From Salirhabdus sp. Marseille-P4669 (lineage in GTDB: Bacteria; Bacillota; Bacilli; Bacillales; Alkalibacillaceae): a DNA stretch of 64,000 nucleotides. Location of the stretch: positions 1 through 64,000 of the forward strand of contig NZ_OEQK01000003.1 of NCBI RefSeq assembly GCF_900240405.1, in the 5' to 3' direction. Every line of letters starts with the position of its first letter. Position 1 is the first letter of the stretch. Below the pieces are notes generated by a model. The model saw only the letters and a program-made list of their open reading frames with translations, ran no database searches and was not told where the DNA came from. A program made the translations under genes and the position numbers. Positions 1-8,612 of the stretch are shown one piece after another.

Positions 1-208
1 CATCCAAAAGTATTATCCGGTATTAGCTCCGGTTTCCCGAAGTTATCCCAGTCTTACAGGCAGGTTGCCCACGTGTTACTCACCCGTCCGCCGCTCGTTC
101 CACAAGCGCACGCCCCGAAGGGCGATTGCTTGCTTCCCGCGCTCGACTTGCATGTATTAGGCACGCCGCCAGCGTTCGTCCTGAGCCAGGATCAAACTCT
201 CCAATAGA
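1..208 (-). rRNA. rrs: 16S ribosomal RNA, 5' end (partial)
   Basis: The reverse complement reads the universal 16S start (GAGAGTTTGATCCTGGCTCA at about 202-183), then the conserved ACGAACGCTGGCGGCGTG stretch and the V1 hairpin. The gene runs off the left edge of the window. The V1 letters and the GGATAACTTCGGGAAACCGG block are typical of Bacillaceae such as Oceanobacillus and Virgibacillus, but 208 bases cannot fix the genus. The exact mature 5' end is uncertain by a few bases. Confidence 0.97.
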
Positions 209-269
209 TTGTTTGATTAAAGCTCATAAATAGTAAATGGTAATGTAAATTACCGAATTGACGTACTGG

Positions 270-300
270 TTGTTTTGTTCAGTTTTCAAGGTTCAAATAT
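270..300 (-). other. 16S leader processing/antitermination region
   Basis: On the minus strand this reads CCTTGAAAACTGAAC, the short sequence found just upstream of 16S genes in many Bacillus rrn leaders, where it belongs to the processing stem. It supports the direction and the promoter assignment for this rrn operon. Confidence 0.6.
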
Positions 301-328
301 TTATCGCACTTCCAAAAGCGACTCGATT

Positions 329-357
329 ATTATATCAAATTCCAAAATCAGAGTCAA
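329..357 (-). promoter_or_regulatory. rrn promoter P2 (sigma-A)
   Basis: Minus strand TTGACT (357-352), a 17-base spacer, then a perfect TATAAT (334-329). Strength and position are as expected for the promoter-proximal rrn P2, with roughly 115 bases of leader before 16S. Confidence 0.85.
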
Positions 358-405
358 CAGTTTACTAACAAAACAATTTAATCATTATTTGTTGCGACAT
401 GAATT

Positions 406-433
406 ATTATATCATAATTTCTGCTAACAGCAA
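406..433 (-). promoter_or_regulatory. rrn promoter P1 (sigma-A)
   Basis: Minus strand TTGCTG (433-428), a 16-base spacer, then TATAAT (411-406). It lies 77 bases upstream of P2, giving the tandem P1-P2 arrangement usual for Bacillus rrn operons. The rest of 434-577 holds only a short CCGCG/CGCGG hairpin (463-479) and no gene. Confidence 0.7.
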
Positions 434-577
434 CTTCCAAATAATGTTAAGCTTGTGTTTTTCCGCGTTTTTTTCGCGGTAGGTAAATAATATACCATCT
501 ATCATGCTCTATTACAATAGAAATAGCATATGTAGATTATGGTAATTAACCATCATTCCTCTATATAAAAACGAAAG

Positions 578-1774
578 TTATTGTTGGACAAATTTATCTC
601 TGCCAGCACCAAAACCAAACAAAAGCATTAATACAACCACAAATAATAATACATATATCGCGAAAGTCCAACTCCTAGTAAAATCATATATTAATCCAAT
701 AAAAGTAGGACCAATTGCCGCAAGTCCATACCCAAAGGATTGAGCCATCCCTGATAATTGACCAGCTTCCTCTGAATTACTTGCTCTAAGACTCAGTAAA
801 GTTAATGATAAACTGATAACGGCACCTTGTGCCATCCCTATTAAAATGATACTTATCATAAGAAGGATAACATTTGTACTTACTAATAATATCAATAAAC
901 CAACAAAGTAATTTACACTAATTACAATTACAATGCTTATTTGAGTTTTTAATTTTGAAGCCAATATTGGTGTAAGAAAAGCAAATGGAACACCTACTAA
1001 CTGCATAATAGATACCATCCAGCCACTTAATGAAGCACTAATACCATATGAAATTAATATCTCTGGAAACCATGCAACTGTACTATAGAAAAGTAATGAT
1101 TGTAATCCCATAAATAACGTTACTTGCCATGCAATACCTGATCGCCATAGAGATGTTTTGGTTTTTATTTGAGTAAGATTCATTTCTGTTTGTTTATTAA
1201 TTTGTGGAAACCAGATCATGATCGCAGCTATTGCCATCAGCACCCATGTTAACAACGAGTTACGCCATCCGAAATGTAACGTTTCAGCTAATGGTACACT
1301 TAATCCCGTTCCCATCGCTGCAAAAGTGTTCATGGATAATGTGTATAATCCTGTTATTAATCCAACTTTTTCTGGAAATCTACTCTTAACAATACTTGGC
1401 AATAATACATTCCCTACCGCAATTCCAATTCCAATCATTGATGTCCCTAAAAGCAATGTGAATAATAATCCAGTGGAACGTATGACAATACCAGAGGCTA
1501 AAACGATTAATCCTATTAAAACTAACTTCTCATTACCAATTTTCCTACCGAACCTAGGTGCAATTAAGGAAAAACATGCAAAGGATAATAAAGGTAGTGT
1601 CGTAATAAAGCCCGCCACACCGTTGGAAATCCCTAAATCAAAACGAATGGAGCTAATTAGGGGACCTACTGCTGTGATAGCTGGACGTAAATTAAATGCC
1701 ACAAATACAATCCCAATAATGAGAAGCGCGTTATTTGATATGACGGTTTTTCGAACAGCTCGTTCCAGTTCCAA
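578..1774 (-). CDS. MFS transporter, CynX/NimT-like family
   Basis: A 398-residue membrane protein with about 12 hydrophobic segments. The N-terminal stretch FNLRPAITAVGPLISSI is typical of the CynX/NimT (YycB) branch of the major facilitator superfamily, whose members include cyanate and nitroimidazole exporters. The substrate cannot be told from sequence. The start is a TTG preceded by a GAGAGGGG Shine-Dalgarno. Only 3 bases separate it from the upstream gene at 1778-2143, so the two are probably co-transcribed. It points toward the rrn operon, with no convincing terminator between. Confidence 0.85.
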   Translation of the reverse strand: MELERAVRKTVISNNALLIIGIVFVAFNLRPAITAVGPLISSIRFDLGISNGVAGFITTLPLLSFACFSLIAPRFGRKIGNEKLVLIGLIVLASGIVIRSTGLLFTLLLGTSMIGIGIAVGNVLLPSIVKSRFPEKVGLITGLYTLSMNTFAAMGTGLSVPLAETLHFGWRNSLLTWVLMAIAAIMIWFPQINKQTEMNLTQIKTKTSLWRSGIAWQVTLFMGLQSLLFYSTVAWFPEILISYGISASLSGWMVSIMQLVGVPFAFLTPILASKLKTQISIVIVISVNYFVGLLILLVSTNVILLMISIILIGMAQGAVISLSLTLLSLRASNSEEAGQLSGMAQSFGYGLAAIGPTFIGLIYDFTRSWTFAIYVLLFVVVLMLLFGFGAGRDKFVQQ

Positions 1775-1777
1775 TCT

Positions 1778-2143
1778 TTAATTCCCCTCTCTATCACCTT
1801 TCACAAGTTCTATATATGCTTTAGGGTCATCTATACCATGATCGATAATAAATTCAGCCGTTCTTTGGATGTCATCAAGTATAACACCCTCAATTTCAGG
1901 AGATAAATAACCGTTTTTTTCTTTTTTAGTATGGACAGTTTTACGACCTACATCAATATGTACTGTTAAATATCTTTTATTTTTATATCTAACTTCGCAT
2001 TCTACTTGTTGCCTATTTAAATCTATCGTTAAAAAATTTTTCTGAACACCTAATGGTTTAAATACAGTATAACCTTGACTTGGTTTTTCTTTTTTAAAAA
2101 TTCGTTTTATCCGTATTCCTACCCAATTGACTAGTCGTCTCAT
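1778..2143 (-). CDS. conserved hypothetical protein
   Basis: A 121-residue soluble protein I do not recognise. It has a basic N-terminus (MRRLVNWVGIRIKRIFKKEK), then a predicted beta-rich middle and a C-terminal helix containing DDIQRTAEFIIDHGID. The ATG at 2143 is chosen because GGGAGAAG lies 5-10 bases upstream; an upstream in-frame codon at 2158 would put that site inside the gene. It immediately precedes the MFS transporter and probably shares its transcript. Confidence 0.6.
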   Translation of the reverse strand: MRRLVNWVGIRIKRIFKKEKPSQGYTVFKPLGVQKNFLTIDLNRQQVECEVRYKNKRYLTVHIDVGRKTVHTKKEKNGYLSPEIEGVILDDIQRTAEFIIDHGIDDPKAYIELVKGDREGN

Positions 2144-2415
2144 TATCACTTCTCCCATAATTATTTAATTAGTAGTGTATTCCTTTTGCAATACGTTTTT
2201 TTACACTTTCTCCATCTTACGAAAAACAAAAGCCCTTCATTCTCTCTACCTTCTCTAGTTGATATACAAACTAACTTTCATAATCGATCTAAGTAATTTA
2301 AGTACTAATGCACTCCATATAAGTATACTATTCATTTTTCAACTAACTTTCTCCTCCCTTTCCTTCACATAATACAAAGAAATATTAAGCTTATGTAAAG
2401 ATTATAACTATATTC
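2144..2415. other. intergenic region between divergent units
   Basis: This AT-rich stretch separates the minus-strand gene at 1778 from the plus-strand PadR-chromate unit. It holds a GTATT...AATAC mini-hairpin followed by seven T at about 2175-2200. I see no ORF with a ribosome binding site. Confidence 0.5.
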
Positions 2416-2463
2416 TTTACAGTTATAAACGTTGATGGTAGATTGATATCGAATTTCGATATC
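2416..2463 (+). promoter_or_regulatory. promoter with overlapping PadR-type operator
   Basis: TTTACA (2416-2421), a 17-base spacer and TAGATT (2439-2444) form a sigma-A promoter. Starting on the next base is a perfect 9-bp inverted repeat, GATATCGAA-T-TTCGATATC (2445-2463), so it would cover the transcription start. The inference is that the PadR protein encoded next binds here and represses its own operon, as many PadR regulators do. No binding data support this. Confidence 0.7.
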
Positions 2464-2486
2464 GACTTTAGAAATGGAGGGTTTCT

Positions 2487-2798
2487 ATGGAAGAGGAAAA
2501 AATATTAAGGAAGCTTTTTCTCGGTTTTATTCATATACACATTTTACACCATGCGAAAGAACATCCGATTTATGGCTCATGGATGCTTGAAGAATTACGT
2601 GGTCATGGCTACAGCATAAGTTCTGGTACGTTATATCCAATATTACACAATATGGAAGAAGAAGCATTGCTCTATAAAGAAGAGAAAAATGTTGGCGGAA
2701 AAATTCGAAAGTACTATACAACTACAGAAAAAGGAAATGTTGTATTAATCGAAGCACGTAAAAAAGCATATGAACTATTCAAAGAAATAAAAGATTAA
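2487..2798 (+). CDS. PadR family transcriptional regulator
   Basis: A 103-residue PadR-like winged-helix protein. Residues 17-80 match the family pattern: HIHILHHAKEHPIYG, then LEELRGHGYSISSGTLYPIL as recognition helix, then the wing KIRKYYTTTEKG. PadR proteins are dimeric repressors that often sit beside the transporter they control. Here the gene lies 20 bases upstream of a chromate transporter and directly downstream of a perfect palindrome over the start site. Control of chrA by this protein is therefore likely. GGAGG precedes the ATG. Confidence 0.92.
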   Translation: MEEEKILRKLFLGFIHIHILHHAKEHPIYGSWMLEELRGHGYSISSGTLYPILHNMEEEALLYKEEKNVGGKIRKYYTTTEKGNVVLIEARKKAYELFKEIKD

Positions 2799-2818
2799 AG
2801 GAAGAAGGTGAAGGATAA

Positions 2819-4009
2819 ATGCCTAACAAAAAAGATTACAGTATAAAATCATTAATGGAATTACTTTTCATTTCTACAAGATTAGGACTAACATCGTTTG
2901 GAGGACCTGTAGCACATCTCGGTTATTTTCATAGCGAATATATTAATCGAAGAAAATGGATGGACGAAAAAAGTTATGCGGATTTAGTAGCACTCTGTCA
3001 ATTTCTACCTGGCCCTGCAAGCAGTCAAGTCGGTATCGGAATTGGTGTCATGCGAGCAGGTGCGATTGGGGGCTTTGTCTCTTTTATTGGATTCACTCTT
3101 CCTTCTGTTATTGTTCTTATCTTATTTGCTATGTTGTTACAAGGTTTAGATATAGGGAATGCAGGGTGGATCCACGGACTTAAAATTGTAGCGGTAGTAG
3201 TAGTGGCACACGCAATTTTAGGGATGGCACAAAAATTGACACCAGATTTAACAAGGAAAGCAATTGCACTATTTACACTCATTGTGGCATTGCTATGGCA
3301 AACAGCCTATAGCCAAATTACGATTATCCTTCTATCCGCTTTAGTAGGATTTATGATATTTCGAAATTATGAAGACACAGATGCTGCACAACTCAAATTC
3401 CCTATTTCTCGAAAATTCGCTGCAATTTGTTTAACATTATTTTTTGGTTTGCTGTTCATCTTACCGATAATACGAGAAATCACTTCTATCAATTGGATTG
3501 CAATGTTTGACAGCTTTTATCGATCTGGTTCCTTAGTTTTTGGCGGAGGTCATGTGGTTTTACCTCTATTAGAAAGAGAATTTGTACCAACAGGCATGCT
3601 AAGTGAAGAGGCATTTTTAGCTGGTTACGGTGCTGCTCAAGCTGTTCCGGGCCCATTATTTACTTTCGCCGCTTATTTAGGAACAGTTATGGGTGGATGG
3701 TCAGGAGGGTTATTAGCTACTGCTGCCATTTTCCTCCCTGCCTTCTTATTAATTTATGGTACCTTGCCATTTTGGAATCAGTTAAGACGAAATACAAAAG
3801 TAAAGGGGGCGTTAATGGGGGTAAACGCAGCTGTTGTAGGAATATTGATAGCTGCATTTTATCAACCTATTTGGGTTAGCTCTATTTTTGCGCCAGTAGA
3901 TTTTGCTTTTGCTGCATTACTTTATAGTATGTTGGTCTTCTGGAAGCTACCACCTTGGACAATTGTTTTAACAGGAGCAATTGGGGGTTCATTACTCACA
4001 TTTCTATAA
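2819..4009 (+). CDS. chrA: chromate transporter ChrA
   Basis: A 396-residue inner-membrane protein of the CHR family with both homologous halves fused, the usual long form. The signature SFGGPVAHLGYF opens the first half, followed by QFLPGPASSQ. The second half repeats it as VFGGGHVVLPLLEREF and AVPGPLFTFAAYLG. Long ChrA proteins export chromate, driven by the membrane potential; other family members may carry other oxyanions. It is co-transcribed with the upstream PadR gene (20-base gap) and closed by a terminator just downstream. Confidence 0.93.
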   Translation: MPNKKDYSIKSLMELLFISTRLGLTSFGGPVAHLGYFHSEYINRRKWMDEKSYADLVALCQFLPGPASSQVGIGIGVMRAGAIGGFVSFIGFTLPSVIVLILFAMLLQGLDIGNAGWIHGLKIVAVVVVAHAILGMAQKLTPDLTRKAIALFTLIVALLWQTAYSQITIILLSALVGFMIFRNYEDTDAAQLKFPISRKFAAICLTLFFGLLFILPIIREITSINWIAMFDSFYRSGSLVFGGGHVVLPLLEREFVPTGMLSEEAFLAGYGAAQAVPGPLFTFAAYLGTVMGGWSGGLLATAAIFLPAFLLIYGTLPFWNQLRRNTKVKGALMGVNAAVVGILIAAFYQPIWVSSIFAPVDFAFAALLYSMLVFWKLPPWTIVLTGAIGGSLLTFL

Positions 4010-4018
4010 ATACTATTT

Positions 4019-4046
4019 GACTACCCTATTTATGGGTAGTCTTTTT
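4019..4046 (+). terminator. rho-independent terminator of padR-chrA
   Basis: GACTACCC (4019-4026) pairs with GGGTAGTC (4034-4041) around a 7-base loop and is followed by TTTTT. It starts 10 bases after the chrA stop. Confidence 0.88.
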
Positions 4047-4115
4047 CTTTGTCAATACTAATTTACCTTAAAACTACATATACATTTAGAAACCCTGTCC
4101 AAATGGAGTGATAAC

Positions 4116-4574
4116 ATGGTACGAGAACTTATTTGGGAAAAAGAGAATTTCTTCCAAAATGATAAGAACGCCATATATGAACTAATTAAGAGAAAAAGGA
4201 AATTAACAAAACATGAACAGAAACGAGATTATTCGCTCAGGATCTTTTCTATAGGTGGTGGATTTTCCATCATTGCAATTCTTTCTCTTCTTAGTTTTGA
4301 TAAGCGTTTTTCAGATATGTGGGCATTTATTGATGTTACATTAGGAAATATCTATTTTATTGTTCTTGTCGTTCTTTTGTCCTATTTTTATTCAAGTTGG
4401 CTAACACATAAAAAGAAAGCAAAGGAAGAAAAAGAAAAATATCACGCATTACGAAAAGAGCTAGCAGAAAAGTCAAGCAATCAATGGTTAAAAATGTATG
4501 AGCAAACGACAATTCTACACATAGTGCAACAATTAAAGGATGAATATGATATTGAAATTAGTTATAAAGGGTAA
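4116..4574 (+). CDS. small membrane protein of unknown function
   Basis: A 152-residue protein with a charged N-terminal helix (about residues 1-42), two hydrophobic segments (about 43-62 and 74-95) and a long charged, probably coiled-coil tail from about residue 97. The topology resembles the DUF2663/YpbF type of Bacillus membrane proteins, but I cannot confirm that by eye. AATGGAGTG precedes the ATG. It stands alone between the chrA terminator and the ATP-grasp gene. A protein of similar layout is encoded at 17693-18142, with no obvious shared sequence. Confidence 0.6.
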   Translation: MVRELIWEKENFFQNDKNAIYELIKRKRKLTKHEQKRDYSLRIFSIGGGFSIIAILSLLSFDKRFSDMWAFIDVTLGNIYFIVLVVLLSYFYSSWLTHKKKAKEEKEKYHALRKELAEKSSNQWLKMYEQTTILHIVQQLKDEYDIEISYKG

Positions 4575-4644
4575 AAAATGTTCTTGAATGTTACATAGGG
4601 AAGCCGTATAATTATCTCGTTTACTATATTATAAAGAAAGCTGG

Positions 4645-5472
4645 TTGATAACATCTATGAAACTAGTTACTTTCAATCCATATCGATCACTAGGCATTCC
4701 TGGTGTTACTTATATAAAACCCGAGCACACTTTTCGGGAAGTCGACAAAATACGCGACGCTGATTTTGTACTATTTCCCGAAACATGGCAAACCACATCG
4801 TTAGTTTACGGCTTGAAAAAGTCTATCTTTCCTAGTATTGAAACCATCCAACTCGGCTTTAGTAAAATAGAAATGACAAGAGCTTTATGGACTGTTGCCA
4901 AAGACTACGTACCTTATACGGAAATTTTGGCTAATACAGAATCTAATCAAACGAACGTTCTTGATACATTCCCCTTTCCCTTTGTAGGTAAAGTTGTACG
5001 AAGTTCCATGGGGAAAGGAGTATATCTGATTACAAATAAAGAAGAATTTTATGAATACACATCAAAAGTAGATGTATTATATGTCCAAGAATACCTACCA
5101 AATGATGATCGAGATTTGCGTATATGTGTAGTAGGAGATGAGATTTTAACTGCATATTGGCGCATTGGTCAAGAAGGCGCTTTTCTTCATAACGTTGCTC
5201 AAGGCGGCGATTTAAGCTTTGATTTTATTCCCGATACCGCCATTGAACTTGTTTCTCGTGTATCAAAGGAGTTAAACATAAACCACGCAGGATTTGATAT
5301 CCTATTTTCAAACGGCAAGCCATATATTTTAGAATTTAATGTTCTATTTGGTAATCAAGGGCTGCAATCACAAGGAATCTCTGTTGGTGAGAGAATTTAT
5401 GAATATTTATTAAGAAATAGCAATCCACCGTACCCTACTTCACCTATGACACCTTTAAAAGGAATTTCGTAA
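4645..5472 (+). CDS. ATP-grasp domain protein, RimK-like
   Basis: About 275 residues with the RimK-type ATP-grasp layout. VGKVVRSSMGKGVYLI carries the glycine-rich ATP loop, VQEYLPNDDRDLRICVVGD follows, and LEFNVLFGNQGLQ near the C-terminus holds the metal-binding E and N. Such enzymes ligate an amino acid or amine to a carboxylate with ATP; the substrate here is unknown. The start is a TTG at 4645 or the ATG at 4657, neither with a strong Shine-Dalgarno. It is monocistronic, with its own terminator. Confidence 0.82.
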   Translation: MITSMKLVTFNPYRSLGIPGVTYIKPEHTFREVDKIRDADFVLFPETWQTTSLVYGLKKSIFPSIETIQLGFSKIEMTRALWTVAKDYVPYTEILANTESNQTNVLDTFPFPFVGKVVRSSMGKGVYLITNKEEFYEYTSKVDVLYVQEYLPNDDRDLRICVVGDEILTAYWRIGQEGAFLHNVAQGGDLSFDFIPDTAIELVSRVSKELNINHAGFDILFSNGKPYILEFNVLFGNQGLQSQGISVGERIYEYLLRNSNPPYPTSPMTPLKGIS

Positions 5473-5480
5473 AATATGTT

Positions 5481-5507
5481 ACCTGGTCCAAGATTGGACC
5501 AGGTTTT
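5481..5507 (+). terminator. rho-independent terminator
   Basis: ACCTGGTCCA (5481-5490) and TGGACCAGGT (5495-5504) form a perfect 10-bp stem with a 4-base loop, followed by T residues, just after the ATP-grasp gene. Confidence 0.88.
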
Positions 5508-5574
5508 AAATTATAATTAATATTTTCGTTCCATCTTACACAAAACATTATTATTTACATAATTTTTCTACATT

Positions 5575-5826
5575 TTAAAACAAAAGCTCATAAATTTCAT
5601 TTAACTGATAAACTCTCTCAAAATCTCCCGCCTGGTTTGCATGATGAATCTCTTTTTGCAAAATTTCACTTAGCATTCGCCCATCCTCTTCTTCAAGTGA
5701 TCGGACAAATTCCCCTTCCGAGCGATACTGATTTTCCGATAATTGTTCATCTAACGCACGAGCAGCATCAATTTGGTCTGTATAATTAGATAACACTTCA
5801 TGTAAGTATGCTAGTGATTGATCCAT
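5575..5826 (-). CDS. small acidic protein, possibly CsgA-like sporulation protein
   Basis: An 83-residue, mostly helical acidic protein ending LNEIYELLF. Length, the start MDQSLAYLHEVLSNY and the C-terminus resemble what I remember of the sigma-G-dependent CsgA protein of Bacillus subtilis; this is from memory and unverified. The ATG at 5826 is chosen because AAAGGAGG lies just upstream, so the in-frame TTG at 5850 is not the start. Upstream, GTATA with CAAGCTA 18 bases further is a weak sigma-G-like promoter. Confidence concerns the ORF, less so the identity. Confidence 0.65.
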   Translation of the reverse strand: MDQSLAYLHEVLSNYTDQIDAARALDEQLSENQYRSEGEFVRSLEEEDGRMLSEILQKEIHHANQAGDFERVYQLNEIYELLF

Positions 5827-6024
5827 GCTGTAATCCTCCTTTGATTTCAAAACTTAGCTTGTTATTCGTAATGTTATCTTATACAAAAATCTTCAATTTA
5901 AAGATTACAGAATTTTTTAACCTCTGATTCTTTCCCTATAGGTTAAAGGTAAATAGATCTAATGCCTGAAAGAAATATTTCGATAAAAATGTCTCTAGAT
6001 ATTTTAGTTTATACGTATTGACTA

Positions 6025-6049
6025 TTTATTCGAAACGTTTACGAATAAA
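6025..6049. promoter_or_regulatory. palindrome of unknown role
   Basis: TTTATTCG (6025-6032) and CGAATAAA (6042-6049) are perfect inverted arms around AAACGTTT, which is itself palindromic, plus one A. It lies between the RsbR-like gene's terminator and the small gene at 5575-5826, about 200 bases upstream of the latter. It could be an operator. Confidence 0.45.
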
Positions 6050-6080
6050 AAAGAACTAGCTTTTCTACGCCAGTTCTTTT
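6045..6080 (-). terminator. rho-independent terminator of the RsbR-like gene
   Basis: On the minus strand AAAAGAACT (6080-6072) and AGTTCTTTT (6057-6049) pair around a 14-base loop, followed by more T. It lies 12 bases after the stop of the gene at 6092. Confidence 0.8.
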
Positions 6081-6091
6081 GATAAAATGTT

Positions 6092-6910
6092 TTATAGATA
6101 TTCACTTAAAGCCTGTTGTAAAGTCCCTTTTATTACTGCTCGATCCACAAATAACGGTGCTATGGTTACCATTTTCTTAACTAATTCAGGTCGCAATCCA
6201 GTTATTACTGGGGTACAGCCCATCATTTTAATCCCATCTAATAATTTAACAATCTCTTGTGCGATTCCATCGTCCATTGTAACAATGCCGGATAAATCCA
6301 TGATCAAAACTTGGATTTGTAATTCACTTATTTCAAGCATTACTTTTTCTGTAATGGTATCAGATCGATAAGAATCAATATTTCCAATTAAAGGTAACAC
6401 ACACATATCTGATGTAATTGGGATAATAGGAACGGACAGTTTTTCTACTACTTTCCGCTGCGACTCAATCAATTCATCTTTATAATGGGAATAACTGATA
6501 AAAAAACTATTAAGGAATTGATCTATCTGTTCATTGAGCTTACTTTCTAATGTATAAAAGTCATCGCGATTTGGGTCCTTTTTACTTAAAATATCAAATT
6601 GATATTGAAAATTCCATAACGTTCTTCGAATTGCATGAATCCACTCCAATTTAAACTCAAGTGTTAACGCATGCTTCGCCCATACAATCCCTTCTTGTTT
6701 CGCAAACTTAACAACATTATCTAATTGTTCATCTACTACATAAATCACTAACTTATGTGCATTTTCAATCAAATTTATATTACCAATTCTATGTATTTCA
6801 TCTACTTTTGGTCTCACATTAACTGCTTCTGAAAGTAATTTTTCTTCAAAAATGTATTTGTTTTCAATAAGGAATTCTTTAATGGTCATGTTTTCATTAA
6901 AACTGTACAC
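6092..6910 (-). CDS. RsbR-like stressosome protein (STAS domain)
   Basis: A 272-residue protein with a variable N-terminal helical domain (about 1-155) and a C-terminal STAS domain (about 158-270). The STAS part shows PIIPITSDMCVLPLIGNID, then LIMDLSGIVTMDDGIAQ and VITGLRPELVKK, the pattern of the B. subtilis RsbR paralogues. These co-form the stressosome that releases RsbT to activate sigma-B. The T in GIVTMDD aligns with a phosphorylated RsbR threonine. It stands alone, without rsbS or rsbT next to it. The start is GTG with AGGTG 8 bases upstream. Confidence 0.85.
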   Translation of the reverse strand: MYSFNENMTIKEFLIENKYIFEEKLLSEAVNVRPKVDEIHRIGNINLIENAHKLVIYVVDEQLDNVVKFAKQEGIVWAKHALTLEFKLEWIHAIRRTLWNFQYQFDILSKKDPNRDDFYTLESKLNEQIDQFLNSFFISYSHYKDELIESQRKVVEKLSVPIIPITSDMCVLPLIGNIDSYRSDTITEKVMLEISELQIQVLIMDLSGIVTMDDGIAQEIVKLLDGIKMMGCTPVITGLRPELVKKMVTIAPLFVDRAVIKGTLQQALSEYL

Positions 6911-7006
6911 GATTATGGCACCTCTCCCTATGACTCATCTTTAAACTATCTTTGTAATTATATCAATGTTCTAACTTTTATTACAATTTATTTGTGGTGG
7001 AAATAG

Positions 7007-8491
7007 TTAATTGGCAAGTATGTTAATAATGTTGTCTTCTATTCTTTTTCCATCATCTTCGTCCATTAAATTATTTAATAAAATGGAGAAAACGAATGTT
7101 TTGCCTCCAACTGTTTCTACATAACCGGACAATGAACTAACTGTTGATATGGTTCCTGTCTTTGCACGCACATTCCCTTTAAGTGGAGGTGTATTCATGC
7201 GATACCTCAAAGTCCCACCTACCATTCTCTCTTCTATTCCGGATACCGGCAATGCTGATAAAAAGGAAGAATACCACTCTTGTTTTTGTGCTTGATACAA
7301 TAGCTTTGTTATTTCATTTGCAGGAATTAGATTCACATGGGAAATTCCAGAACCATCCCGTAACACAAGTGATGATGTTTGGATCCCTAAGGCTGTGAGT
7401 TGTTCTTCCATTACAGCTAAACCTTTTTCCCAACTACCTTCATTTTTGACTAATCGCCCCATTTCTTTCACTAAAATTTCAGCATGTCCATTGTTACTTA
7501 ACTTCATAAAAGGATGAAGCAGCTCGGACAGAGGCTCGGATTCATGCTCCGCTAGTAATATTGCATTATTTGGAGTTTTTCTACGATCTATTTTTCCTGT
7601 AAAAGAAATACCATGTTTTTGCATAACCTCTGCAAATAGTGTTGTAGCATAGTTAGTTGGCGCCCAGACTGCAATCCATTCTTTTTCCATTGCATCGAGA
7701 GGAATGGTGCCTTCAATGATAATGTTATTTGTCCCATGTTCTCGTGAATAGGTTAAATCCATGCTCCCATTACGTGCAACCGTTTTTGTTTTATTTATAA
7801 TTTGAACATAATTGGTTTCTGGATATAGCGTAATCCTAGCTTTATCCTTTTCTTTTTCGGCTGCTATAATTTCCACAATAACGGTACCAGCATCGTAATC
7901 TTGATCTGGCGAGGCTGTTAAAGCAGAAACCTGGGCTCCATAGTACTCTTGTTCATCTGACCATGGCAAATCTTGTGAATAACGAACGTCATCATACCAT
8001 GAGTCGTCACCATAAATATTTCCTTTTATTTTACTTATACCCTTATTTTTCAAATTACTAACCACTTTCTCAAAATCTTTTGGTACTAATGTAGGATCCC
8101 CTTTCCCCTTAATATACAAATTCCCCTTAAGTATGCTATTTTCAACCCTTCCATCTGTATAAAGTTCTGTTTTAAAACGGTGTTGTTCGCCTAAAACATT
8201 TAATGCTGCAGCTGCTGTTAGAAGTTTTAAGTTAGAAGCTGGACGAAGTCGAATATCTCCATTATGGTCATATAGTAATCCACCGGACTGTAGCTCCCTG
8301 ACACTAATACCAGCAAGGGCTCCTCTTAAACCTGGTTCCGACTTAAGGTAAGCGTCTAATTCCGATACCATTTCCTTTTCATTTGCGATGCTTGGCTGTA
8401 CATTTGTACTAAATAATAAAGCGATCGAGATAAGTATTAATCCAAATCGTGTGTAGGTTAAAAAATTAAGTTTTTCTTTCATACAACGCAT
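7007..8491 (-). CDS. D-alanyl-D-alanine carboxypeptidase/endopeptidase, PBP4 (S13) family
   Basis: A 494-residue secreted low-molecular-weight penicillin-binding protein. A basic N-terminus and hydrophobic segment (about 12-37) form the export signal. Catalytic motifs are all present: S86-N-L-K89, S332-N-N334 and K444-T-G446. The roughly 240-residue insertion between the first two motifs identifies peptidase family S13 (PBP4/PBP4a, DacB/DacC). It trims or cleaves peptidoglycan stem peptides. The ATG at 8482 is an alternative start. It is monocistronic, with a terminator just upstream belonging to cvfB. Confidence 0.9.
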   Translation of the reverse strand: MRCMKEKLNFLTYTRFGLILISIALLFSTNVQPSIANEKEMVSELDAYLKSEPGLRGALAGISVRELQSGGLLYDHNGDIRLRPASNLKLLTAAAALNVLGEQHRFKTELYTDGRVENSILKGNLYIKGKGDPTLVPKDFEKVVSNLKNKGISKIKGNIYGDDSWYDDVRYSQDLPWSDEQEYYGAQVSALTASPDQDYDAGTVIVEIIAAEKEKDKARITLYPETNYVQIINKTKTVARNGSMDLTYSREHGTNNIIIEGTIPLDAMEKEWIAVWAPTNYATTLFAEVMQKHGISFTGKIDRRKTPNNAILLAEHESEPLSELLHPFMKLSNNGHAEILVKEMGRLVKNEGSWEKGLAVMEEQLTALGIQTSSLVLRDGSGISHVNLIPANEITKLLYQAQKQEWYSSFLSALPVSGIEERMVGGTLRYRMNTPPLKGNVRAKTGTISTVSSLSGYVETVGGKTFVFSILLNNLMDEDDGKRIEDNIINILAN

Positions 8492-8507
8492 AACTCCCTA
8501 TTTTTTA

Positions 8508-8546
8508 AGAAAAAGAAAAGGACTACCTTTTTTGTTTAGGTAGTCC
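8508..8546 (-). terminator. rho-independent terminator of cvfB
   Basis: GGACTACC (8546-8539 on the minus strand) pairs with GGTAGTCC (8527-8520), followed by TTTTCTTTTTC. It lies between the cvfB stop and the start of the carboxypeptidase gene. Confidence 0.85.
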
Positions 8547-8612
8547 CTTCTTCTCCAATTTTACGCATTATTACTATTCCCAATTTCGATTATTACTAAA
8601 CGAAATTTTATG

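Noticed and set aside
1218-1781. Long plus-strand open frame opposite the MFS transporter
   Set aside because: It is an antisense shadow of 578-1774 without a ribosome site or recognisable domain.
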